A stretch of 6,586 nt of DNA from Planctomycetota bacterium (GCA_016872875.1 VGYW01000450.1:1-6586), one strand, 5' to 3'; positions 1 to 5,575 are shown, counted from the stretch's first letter. The notes: a model not told the origin generated them from the letters alone. Numbers and translations: made by a program.

Positions 1-44
1 GCGCGGCCATTTTCCTGTTGGGGTGCCGGCGGCCCGAAAGCGGA

Positions 45-76
45 AAATCCTGGGGGTTCGGGGGCAAAGCCCCCGA
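45..76 (+). repeat. G5/C5 hairpin repeat, copy 1
   Basis: The 13-nt string AAATCCTGGGGGT (45-57) is followed by a perfect 8-bp stem, TCGGGGGC (58-65) with GCCCCCGA (69-76), around an AAA loop. The same 13-nt string and a similar G5C/GC5 hairpin recur on the opposite strand at 360-390, and a diverged form occurs at 493-517. This suggests a small dispersed palindromic repeat. There is no T-tract after it, so an intrinsic terminator is not supported. Confidence 0.6.
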
Positions 77-359
77 CGCACCGGCCGCAGGCACACCCAC
101 GATCTCAAGGACTTGGGACGCTGTCAATTAATTACAAATAATTCTTGGCTTCATCCAGTTTCTTCTTGACTCGTCACGTGCCGCCTGATCGGGACCCTGT
201 GCGCCCGCGCAAGGTGCCAGTGGTTCAGCGGCCTGGCCTGCCTTCTCAAGCTGGACCGGACCCCCAGGAATCCGCACGAGCACAAGGCCCCAAAGCAGCA
301 CCAAAGCGCAAGGGTCCGGCGTTACCGCAACCGCAAGGCCCTGCGATGACAGCGCAAGG

Positions 360-390
360 CTGGGGGCTCGCCCCCAGACCCCCAGGATTT
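360..390 (-). repeat. G5/C5 hairpin repeat, copy 2 (inverted)
   Basis: This is a perfect 8-bp stem, CTGGGGGC (360-367) with GCCCCCAG (370-377), and a two-base loop. It is followed at 378-390 by the exact reverse complement of the 13-nt string seen at 45-57. The hairpin and its flank therefore match copy 1 in reversed orientation. The C5 run at 379-383 could also pair with the G5 run at 362-366, giving an alternative fold. Confidence 0.55.
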
Positions 391-492
391 ACCGCATTCC
401 GGGCGAGGGCAGCACACTTCCCGAATCAGCACCACTGGCTTGCGGTGACGCCCTTGCTGGCGCAAACCGAAGCCCCCTGCACGCAAGTCACA

Positions 493-535
493 AGGGGTTT
501 GGGGGGCAAGCCCCCCAGGGGGCGGCCCCCCAACC
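493..535 (+). repeat. G/C hairpin repeat, diverged copy 3
   Basis: The 8-bp stem TGGGGGGC (500-507) pairs with GCCCCCCA (510-517) around AA. A second C6 run (526-531) can compete for the same G6 run, so two mutually exclusive hairpins are possible. The sequence resembles copies 1 and 2 but lacks the exact 13-nt flank, so membership of the same family is an inference. Confidence 0.4.
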
Positions 536-692
536 ATCAACGGCACAATGAAGGGGCAAACCTGCATAGCCGCGTAGTGGACACGCGCATCCCGGTGACG
601 TCACAACCCCCCCTCACCGCCGAGCGCCGTGACCGAAGCCCCCCGCTCCCGACCGCCCATACGCGGGGCAAGGGGGGGCACGGAGCGGCGGG

Positions 693-937
693 GGGGGCCT
701 CAAGCGAGGGACACACACTGGACACATCGGGCAAACTCAGCCCATCGTATGTTGCCAAACGGCAACACAACGGGTAGTATGCAAAAAGCGTGCCGACCCG
801 GCAAGTCAAAAGGTGCCAACTGAGCCGCGACAGCGGATTTTCCGAGCAACAAGACAAAACGCGGGCGGCGTCCTGGCGGGCGATTCGCCCGCCCGCTGAC
901 CGCGTTTTTGTTTTGTTTGTTCGGAAATTTACACCTG
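693..937 (+). repeat. Structured 245-bp repeat, copy A
   Basis: This segment matches the reverse complement of 5875-6106 over its whole length. An outer 29-nt block (693-721) matches at 23 positions and contains CACACACTGG. A 17-nt block (827-843) is identical in both copies, and a 35-nt block (903-937) matches at 32 positions. Order of structures: a 7-bp hairpin TGTTGCC/GGCAACA (750-767); the 17-nt block; a long A-rich/T-rich stem (837-864 with 900-928) capped by a GC hairpin around GCGGGCGATTCGCCCGC. On the plus strand the stem ends in a T-rich run (905-920), which resembles an intrinsic terminator. No open frame is shared between the copies. It could be a non-coding RNA, a MITE-like element or the end of a larger element. 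Confidence 0.75.
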
Positions 938-1064
938 TCACGTTGAGCAACCAGTATAGCGCGAGTCCCACGAGACGCAAGCGCGCCGGGGGCCGACGAG
1001 CTTTGGGGGGCGAAAGCGGGAGGCGGAGAAGAGCGGTCCGGCGTGCAGGATGGTTGGCATGTCC

Positions 1065-1155
1065 TATCCGCGCCCATCCGCGCAATCCGCGGTTCATCCC
1101 TCTTTCTGCGCCAGGAAGAATGCCCTGGCCGCGGATTACGCGGATGGCCGCGGAT
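1065..1155 (+). repeat. Dispersed CGCGGAT inverted-repeat element, copy 1
   Basis: The left arm 1065-1092 is near-complementary to the right arm 1129-1155, with two mismatches in the aligned part. The 35-nt loop (1094-1128) resembles the loop of the copy at 2571-2664 and the reversed loop of the copy at 2074-2166, so the whole unit is repeated and not only the arms. The element ends four bases before the AAAGGAG Shine-Dalgarno-like sequence of the MNT gene. Each arm holds internal CCGCG/CGCGG motifs. Confidence 0.85.
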
Positions 1156-1177
1156 GAGAAAGGAGCCGGATGTTGAC

Positions 1178-1570
1178 ATGGGCGACTGCCGCGGGGTAGA
1201 ATTGGGGCGTGAGGTGAAGCGGGCGCTGCCGGGCCTCAAGGGGCAGAACGTGGTCAACAAGGACGCGATTCGGGAAGCCGCCAAGAAGATCGCCCGGGAG
1301 TTCCATCCCGACAGGATCATCCTGTTCGGGTCCCACGCGCACGGGCATCCGACGCCGGACTCGGATGTGGACCTGCTGGTGGTCGTGCCTCATGAGGGGA
1401 AGGACTGGCGCATGGCGGCCCGGATTCGCGGATGCCTGCGCGTGACGTTCCCGCTCGACCTGTTGGTCCGCACGCCGGAGGAGATGGAGCGCCGGATCGC
1501 CGAGGGCGACCCGTTTCTGGCCGACATCCAGAGGACGGGCGAGGTGCTGTATGAAAACCGCGACCACTGA
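1178..1570 (+). CDS. MNT-family nucleotidyltransferase (HEPN partner, antitoxin-like)
   Basis: This 130-residue protein belongs to the minimal nucleotidyltransferase family. It carries the GSX10DXD signature exactly: G51-S52, ten residues, then D63-V64-D65. A third acidic residue (D94 in FPLDLLV) is in the expected place for metal binding. In characterised MNT/HEPN pairs the MNT protein transfers AMP from ATP to its HEPN partner and neutralises it; that role here is inferred from family and context. The gene overlaps the HEPN gene by 20 nt, so the two are very likely co-translated. The start is uncertain. ATG 1178 has AAAGGAG at 1159-1165 with a rather long 12-nt gap. GTG 1250 has AAGGGG at 1238-1243 with a 6-nt gap and would give a 106-residue protein starting VVNKDAIREAA, which is more typical of the family. 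ATG 1154 would start inside the repeat. Confidence 0.88.
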   Translation: MGDCRGVELGREVKRALPGLKGQNVVNKDAIREAAKKIAREFHPDRIILFGSHAHGHPTPDSDVDLLVVVPHEGKDWRMAARIRGCLRVTFPLDLLVRTPEEMERRIAEGDPFLADIQRTGEVLYENRDH

Positions 1571-2003
1571 ATGGGTCGAGAAGGCCGAGGGCGACTACCG
1601 CACCGCCCAGCGCGAGGAAGTCGCTCAGCCGCCAAACTACGACGCGACCGCCTTCCACGCCCAGCAGTGCGTGGAGAAGTGCCTGAAGGCCCGCCTCATC
1701 GAGGCCGGCGTGTCATTCCCGAAGACGCACGACCTCGCGGCCCTCCTCGTCCTCGCCCTGCCTCTGGAGGCGACCTGGCAACACTTGCTCCTGGACCTCG
1801 ATGGCCTGAGTTCGCTTGGCATCGAGGTCCGCTACCCCGGGGTGAAGGCAGACGCCAAGGATGCGGCCGAAGCGCTCCGCATCGCGGGAGCCGTCCGCTC
1901 CCTTGTCCGCCCTGCGCTCGGCTTACCGTCCGCAGAAGAGACGCCGCAGGCGCCCTCGGCACCCAGCCCGGGCTCCGGGGACGGGGGGCCAGAGCTTCAG
2001 TGA
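1551..2003 (+). CDS. HEPN-domain protein (toxin-like partner of MNT)
   Basis: This 150-residue protein resembles the PF05168-type HEPN domain. It has an N-terminal WVEKAEGDYRTA helix (8-19), the AFHAQQCVEKCLKARL helix (34-49), the KTHDL motif (58-62) and EVRYPG (92-97). HEPN proteins are alpha-helical, and many are RNases held in check by an MNT partner. The canonical RX4-6H nuclease motif of active HEPN RNases is not visible here; the nearest conserved residues are H60 and R94, so nuclease activity cannot be assumed. The C-terminal tail (about 126-150) is Pro/Ser/Gly-rich and probably disordered. The start ATG overlaps the end of the MNT gene and has GAGG six bases upstream inside that gene, which supports translational coupling. 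The paired function is inferred. Confidence 0.88.
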   Translation: MKTATTEWVEKAEGDYRTAQREEVAQPPNYDATAFHAQQCVEKCLKARLIEAGVSFPKTHDLAALLVLALPLEATWQHLLLDLDGLSSLGIEVRYPGVKADAKDAAEALRIAGAVRSLVRPALGLPSAEETPQAPSAPSPGSGDGGPELQ

Positions 2004-2073
2004 TTGTTGCCGAGGGGGTGAGAGCGCATCCGGCGATCGGGAGCAGACCCCCGGGCAGGACGTTCGGCCTGTG

Positions 2074-2166
2074 CTATCCGCGCCCATCCGCGTAATCCGC
2101 GGTCAAGACACTCTTCCGGGCCAAAAACAGGGATAAACCGCGGATTACGCGGATGGGCGCGGATAG
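2074..2166 (-). repeat. Dispersed CGCGGAT inverted-repeat element, copy 2 (reversed)
   Basis: The 30-nt arms (2074-2103 and 2137-2166) are perfectly complementary, with a 33-nt loop. The reverse complement of the loop, beginning TTATCCCTG and ending GTCTTG, aligns with the loops of the other two copies, so this copy is inverted. It sits in the convergent gap between the HEPN gene and the aspartic-protease-like gene. A perfect 30-bp stem there could act as a bidirectional barrier to transcription, but no T-tract is present. Confidence 0.88.
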
Positions 2167-2177
2167 GAGAGGATGGG

Positions 2178-2558
2178 TCAGTTGTCACGCGCAACTGCGG
2201 CAGGATAGGGCCCGGCGGCGACGAGTTTCTTGCGGCGGGGGTCCACGACGGCGCCGAAGCCCTCGAGGGTGTGCGAGCCGAGGATGGCCATGTCCCCAGG
2301 CTGGCCGAAGACCACCTCGTCAACGGTCTCGAAGCCGCCGGCACGCAGGATGGCGTAGCCGATCGAGCGGGTGATGGTCTGGCCGTTGGCCATGGTGAAC
2401 TGCTGGTCTTTCTTGGCGATGGCCACGCCGATGCCCGCCAGAGTCTCTTGCGGGAGCCAGGTCAGCTCGGCCCCCCTGCCCACGAGCAATCCCTTCACTG
2501 CCGCCTTCTTGCCCGTCTTGATGTGCTCGACCTCGCAGTCTGTGCGAAATGTGCCCAT
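2178..2558 (-). CDS. Clan AA aspartic-protease-like protein with altered catalytic motif
   Basis: This 126-residue protein resembles the single-domain retropepsin-like clan AA aspartic proteases common in PVC and other environmental bacteria. Supporting features are the MGTFR start, the hydrophobic strand leading to GAELTWLP (29-36), the ADG-like MANGQTITR strand (56-64), DEVVFGQPGD (80-89), AILGSHTLEGFG (91-102) and VDPRRKKLV (105-113). Family members normally read LVDTGAE at the catalytic strand. Here it reads LVGRGAE, with G27-R28-G29 encoded by GGC AGG GGG on the minus strand, so the catalytic Asp and Thr are both absent. If the read is correct the protein is probably inactive as a protease or has another role. 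There is no signal peptide, so it is likely cytoplasmic. The start is firm: AAGGAGG lies 6 nt upstream. It is downstream of the secreted-protein gene on the same strand, with a 121-nt gap filled by a repeat. Confidence 0.82.
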   Translation of the reverse strand: MGTFRTDCEVEHIKTGKKAAVKGLLVGRGAELTWLPQETLAGIGVAIAKKDQQFTMANGQTITRSIGYAILRAGGFETVDEVVFGQPGDMAILGSHTLEGFGAVVDPRRKKLVAAGPYPAAVARDN

Positions 2559-2564
2559 CCTGGG

Positions 2565-2571
2565 CCTCCTT
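2565..2571 (-). promoter_or_regulatory. Strong Shine-Dalgarno of the protease-like gene
   Basis: Read on the minus strand this is AAGGAGG, six bases before ATG 2558. It fixes the start of the gene. Its upstream edge touches the arm of the repeat at 2571-2664, so the repeat ends at the ribosome binding site. Confidence 0.8.
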
Positions 2572-2664
2572 CATCCGTCCCCATCCGCGTAATCCGCGGT
2601 TGATCCCTCCTTCTGCGTCCGGGAGAACACCTTGACCGCGGATTACGCGGATGGGCGCGGATGA
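2571..2664 (+). repeat. Dispersed CGCGGAT inverted-repeat element, copy 3
   Basis: The 30-nt arms (2571-2600 and 2635-2664) are complementary with two mismatches around a 34-nt loop. The loop starts TGATCCCTCCTTCTGCG and ends CACCTTG, like copy 1, and is in the same orientation as copy 1. It fills most of the 121-nt gap between two minus-strand genes and could attenuate read-through between them. That effect is inference. Confidence 0.87.
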
Positions 2665-2679
2665 GGAAGAGCGGGTTGC

Positions 2680-2988
2680 CTACTTGTCGGCGGGTAGGAT
2701 GGTGATCTTGGTCGCGGTGCGGGTTTCGTCCTGCCGCGTGAACTCCACGGTCACCTTGGCCTCCACCTTGATGTCGGCGAGCTTCTTGGCCTCTTCGCCC
2801 TGGACGATCTTGGTGGCGTCCGTGACGATGAACGTGACCTCGCGCTTGACCATGACCACGATCTGCTTGGCCTCGAGGTCCACCTTCTTCACGATGCCGG
2901 TCTTGGCCTTGGGTGCGTCCTTGCCCTCTTCGGCGCGCAGGGCGGCCGCGGCCAGGCCCAGAGCTGCCAGCATCACGATTCTTCCCAT
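2680..2988 (-). CDS. Small secreted protein, beta-rich, function unknown
   Basis: This 102-residue protein has a clear signal peptide, MGRIVMLAALGLAAAALRA, with likely cleavage at ALRA-EEG. After a short charged linker (EEGKDAPKAK), the mature part alternates hydrophobic and charged residues in strands: TGIVKKVDLEAKQIVVMV, EVTFIVTDATKIV, then KVEAKVTVEFTR and ATKITILPADK. This pattern, with a GxV...TDxTK...KVxVxF core, resembles small OB/beta-barrel proteins of the DUF5666 type. That is a tentative fold assignment and no function follows. The frame stays open upstream to 3147, but ATG 2988 is preferred because AAGGGG lies 6 nt upstream and the signal peptide begins there; the upstream part is Arg-rich and implausible. 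A sigma-70-like promoter is visible at 3038-3066. The protein is exported, to the periplasm or surface. Confidence 0.8.
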   Translation of the reverse strand: MGRIVMLAALGLAAAALRAEEGKDAPKAKTGIVKKVDLEAKQIVVMVKREVTFIVTDATKIVQGEEAKKLADIKVEAKVTVEFTRQDETRTATKITILPADK

Positions 2989-3037
2989 CTTCGACCCCTT
3001 TCCGTGTTCAGCATGGCATGACCAATCCAACAGCCAT

Positions 3038-3066
3038 ATTCTCTCAAAACCCGATCGGCGTGTCAA
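3038..3066 (-). promoter_or_regulatory. Putative sigma-70 promoter of the secreted-protein gene
   Basis: Read on the minus strand there is a perfect -35 TTGACA (3061-3066), a 17-nt spacer and a weaker -10 GAGAAT (3038-3043, four of six matches). Transcription would begin near 3031, leaving a leader of about 40 nt before ATG 2988. The spacing is optimal, but sigma-factor preference in this lineage is unknown. Confidence 0.45.
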
Positions 3067-3145
3067 CCGAGCGAGCTCGCGGCGGGATGGCTGGCACGGG
3101 CGGCCGCGGCGGGATAGGGGCCGGCGGCGACGCCTTCTCGCCCCC

Positions 3146-3278
3146 ACGCTCCCGAGCCTGTGAGGAAATCACACGGACGCCCACGGACAAGCACGGACGG
3201 GCAGATTCCCCGGCGATGGGCGCCTGTCCGTGTCCGTCCGTGTAGGTCCGTGTCATTCCTTCACAGGCTCGGGAGCGT
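3146..3278. repeat. 133-bp inverted repeat in divergent gap
   Basis: The outer 18 nt at 3146-3163 (ACGCTCCCGAGCCTGTGA) are the exact reverse complement of 3261-3278. Inside, imperfect arms continue with CACGGAC/GTCCGTG motifs repeated every 10-12 bases (3171-3199 and 3229-3254). It lies between two divergently transcribed genes, so it is in promoter territory and not at an operon end. Its sequence is unrelated to the CGCGGAT family but has a similar design of long arms built from short GC motifs. It is likely a dispersed repeat or could be a regulatory cruciform. Confidence 0.8.
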
Positions 3279-3379
3279 TCAGGACAAGGCGTCCCGACGC
3301 AGAGCATCGGGACGAGATGGAGCCTCTTGCGTGGGGGTTGACAGCCGCATACAATGCCTTGACCACGTGAGAGCCAGGA

Positions 3380-5557
3380 ATGGCCGTGTCGCCAGAATCG
3401 CAGCGTCCTTTGGGCGGGAGCCTGGGTGCCACGCCCACACTCGTTTGGGCATGGGGCTTGGCGACCGCCCTCGCCTGCGGCGGGGCCGCCGGCAAAGCGC
3501 CCGTGGCGAAGCTCCGCGGGCTGACGGACAAGACGCTCGTCGCGTGGCTTCAGCTTGCGAGCACGACCCAGCGGGCGGGGAGCGCACTCACGCTGATTGA
3601 CGCCTCCGAGCGCTTCGACGCCATCGTGTTCGCGGAGGTCGCGCCCGCCAGATGGATGGCGGGGAGCGACTTCTTCCGCCGCACCCAGCGCGACCAGGCG
3701 GCCTGGCCGGCGGAGACCGCCGACGACAAGGCCCTCCTCCAAATCGCCATCGCCTACAAGGGGAGGGAGATTGCCATCTACCGCAACGCCAAGCCATACG
3801 CCAGCTACACCATCTCCGAGCCGCAGAGCTTCGGCCCGGATACATCCGTCCTCATCGGCCTGCGCTACATTGGCCACATGGGGCCGATCGGGCACCTCGC
3901 CGCCGCCATCGAGGAGGCCCGCGTCTACGACGTGGCGCTCGACGCTTCCGCCCTCGCCGCTCTCCGGCCCAACAAGCCCTCGGAGCCCAAGCCCATCGCG
4001 CTTTGGGCCTTCGAGGACGGCACGGCCGACGACGCGGTGGGCACGTTCCCGAAGGGCCGCCTCGTCGGCGGCGCACGCATCGCCGGCGGCAAGCTCCACC
4101 TCAACGGAAAGGACGCCTGCGTGATCGCCGAGAGCGCCGTCCCCGAATCCCCTGGCATGTTCTACCGCCCGCGCGACAAGGCCACGGGCGTGATGTGGGA
4201 CACCTGGCTCTTCCTCCACGCCGGCACCTACCACCTCTTCTACCTGGCCAAGAGCGGCGGGCAGTGGGACAACATCTCGATGGCGACCTCCGCCGATGGC
4301 GTCCACTGGACCGAGCGCGGCCGCGTCCTCTCCAAGGCCGACGGCGTCACCTGGATGGGCACGGGGTCCACCTGGAAGTCCCCGGCCTTCGAGCGGGACG
4401 GCCGGTTCCAGATGAACTTCTCCGAGTGGCGCGGCCCGCGCCAGACCATCTTCTTCGCCGAATCCAAAGACCTCCTCCACTGGACCCGCCTGGGCAAGGA
4501 GCACGAGTTCGTCCAGGACACCCGCTGGTACGAGGAGAAGGGCCGCTGGGACTGCATCTGGACCGTCCCCCGCGAGGGCGGTGGGCTTTACGGCTACTGG
4601 ACGGCCACGCCGAAGGGGATGGCCGGCTTCGGCTTTGGCCAGACCCTCGACGGCGCGAAGTGGGAGGCCCTCCCCCCGCCGCGAATCGAATGGGGAACCA
4701 CCGTCCAGCTCGGCGGCAGTTGCGCCGGCGCGCACGGCATGTGGACATTCACCGCCCGGCGCCCCGAGGGGCCGTTCCGCCCCGCAGAGGCCAACTACGC
4801 CCTTCTCACCTCCACCGGCCACGGCAACACCTACTTCGCCCGCTTCTTCCCCACGCCGGGCGGGCTGCTCGTCAACCACCACAGCATCGCCCGCGGCGGA
4901 ATGGTCTACCTCGGCACCCTCAAGCGGGCGGTTGCGGACAAAGAGGGCGCCCTCCGCCTCAGTTGGTGGGAGGCCAACGAAAGGCTCAAGCACGAACCCA
5001 TCGAGGTCAAGCCGCCCACGGACACCCCCACGCGCGTTCCTGCCGCGGGCTGGCCCGTTACGGACCTCGTGAGGTCCGTAACCCCACCGAAAGCCACCCC
5101 CACGCCCGCCTCCGGGGCGAAGGAGTCTGTTACGGACCTCGCGGGCGCCTCACGGGCGGTCGCCCTGCTCGACACGGAGTTCCAGGTTGCCAGCGGCGTG
5201 ATACTCGAGGGCATGCTGCCCCTGCCGGCCAATGCCGACGCGAAGCCCTCGGGCCTCTACATCGAGCACGGGAAGGACGCCGGCACGGCGATCCTGGTGA
5301 ACGCTCACGGAGTTGCCGAGCTCGGCCCGATGGCCGCCGACGGCTCGGGCTTCAAGGCCGAGAACCGCATTGGCCGCGAGACAGCCTTCGGCCCCGCCCC
5401 CCGCTTCCGCCTCCTCATCAGGCACTCCCTCATCGAGTTCTACCTCAACGACCTCCTCATCCAGTGCTACAGTCTGCCCGCCGCCGCCACGGGCCGCCTG
5501 GGCCTCATCCAGGGCGGCGCCGCCCGTCCCGCCCACGGCCTCAAGGCCTGGCGGTGA
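3380..5557 (+). CDS. Exported LamG / GH43-GH32-like five-bladed propeller protein
   Basis: This 725-residue multidomain protein probably acts on or binds a polysaccharide outside the cytoplasm. Residues 20-38 (TLVWAWGLATALACGGAAG) form a signal-peptide-like segment. Residues 48-197 look like a LamG/concanavalin-A jellyroll (DKALLQIAIAYKGREIAIYRN, AAAIEEARVYDVALDASALAAL). A second strand set beginning IALWAFEDGTADDAV follows at 206-250. Residues 258-515 look like a GH43/GH32-type propeller: MWDTWLFLHAGTYHLFYL, ISMATSADGVHWTERG, WKSPAF, NFSEWRG, ESKDLLHWTRLG and WDCIWTVP. D274, E349 and D391 are candidate acidic active-site residues by position only. Residues 593-725 resemble the GH32 C-terminal beta-sandwich (FRLLIRHSLIEFYLNDLLIQCYSLP). 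A Pro/Thr-rich linker (540-590) contains a DNA palindrome. An in-frame TGA at 3368-3370 limits the start; ATG 3380 (GAGAG six bases upstream) or GTG 3386 are both possible. The substrate is unknown, and no transporter or other CAZyme lies nearby. Confidence 0.9.
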   Translation: MAVSPESQRPLGGSLGATPTLVWAWGLATALACGGAAGKAPVAKLRGLTDKTLVAWLQLASTTQRAGSALTLIDASERFDAIVFAEVAPARWMAGSDFFRRTQRDQAAWPAETADDKALLQIAIAYKGREIAIYRNAKPYASYTISEPQSFGPDTSVLIGLRYIGHMGPIGHLAAAIEEARVYDVALDASALAALRPNKPSEPKPIALWAFEDGTADDAVGTFPKGRLVGGARIAGGKLHLNGKDACVIAESAVPESPGMFYRPRDKATGVMWDTWLFLHAGTYHLFYLAKSGGQWDNISMATSADGVHWTERGRVLSKADGVTWMGTGSTWKSPAFERDGRFQMNFSEWRGPRQTIFFAESKDLLHWTRLGKEHEFVQDTRWYEEKGRWDCIWTVPREGGGLYGYWTATPKGMAGFGFGQTLDGAKWEALPPPRIEWGTTVQLGGSCAGAHGMWTFTARRPEGPFRPAEANYALLTSTGHGNTYFARFFPTPGGLLVNHHSIARGGMVYLGTLKRAVADKEGALRLSWWEANERLKHEPIEVKPPTDTPTRVPAAGWPVTDLVRSVTPPKATPTPASGAKESVTDLAGASRAVALLDTEFQVASGVILEGMLPLPANADAKPSGLYIEHGKDAGTAILVNAHGVAELGPMAADGSGFKAENRIGRETAFGPAPRFRLLIRHSLIEFYLNDLLIQCYSLPAAATGRLGLIQGGAARPAHGLKAWR
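5057..5082. repeat. Perfect 12-bp-arm palindrome inside the propeller gene
   Basis: GTTACGGACCTC (5057-5068) and its exact reverse complement GAGGTCCGTAAC (5071-5082) flank GT. It is read in frame as VTDLVRSVT (residues 560-568), inside the linker between the propeller and the C-terminal sandwich. It resembles a palindromic element inserted into a coding sequence where the protein tolerates extra residues. A partial copy follows at 5129. Confidence 0.8.
5129..5141 (+). repeat. Half-copy of the in-gene palindrome
   Basis: GTTACGGACCTCG repeats 5057-5069 exactly, 72 nt (24 codons) downstream and in the same reading phase, giving VTDL at residues 584-587. The inverted half is missing. This may be a decayed second insertion or a partial duplication within the linker. 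Confidence 0.65.
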
Positions 5558-5575
5558 GCTCTCCGGCCGAATCCT

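Larger units (their letters stand above)
1..692. other. Gene-free G/C-run-rich region
   Basis: I see no convincing gene here. Open frames exist on both strands, but their translations are Pro/Arg/Gly-rich, show no recognisable domain, overlap one another, and have no good ribosome binding site. That is what random high-GC DNA gives. What stands out is G/C homopolymer runs and three short hairpins (listed separately). No tRNA- or rRNA-like segment was recognised. Confidence 0.6.

Noticed and set aside
145..777. 210-residue plus-strand open frame at the left end
   Set aside because: Low-complexity Pro/Arg/Gly/Thr translation with no domain and no SD. It runs through hairpin repeats and into copy A.
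537..1320. Two overlapping minus-strand frames of about 190-200 residues
   Set aside because: They read through the structured repeat A, the dispersed inverted repeat and, for one of them, the start of the MNT gene, in conflicting phases, with no recognisable motif.
1065..2664. CRISPR array
   Set aside because: The repeats are long self-complementary pairs with conserved loops, spaced hundreds of bases apart and in mixed orientation. There is no regular short-repeat/spacer pattern and no cas gene.
3338..3355. TTGACA followed by TACAAT upstream of the propeller gene as a promoter
   Set aside because: The hexamers are separated by only 6 nt instead of about 17, and no acceptable -10 lies at the right distance.
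3044..4993. 649-residue open frame on the minus strand opposite the propeller gene
   Set aside because: It is a shadow of the plus-strand gene: high GC content removes stop codons. Its translation is Gly/Ala/Glu/Arg-rich without domains, while the plus frame shows clear blades and a signal peptide.
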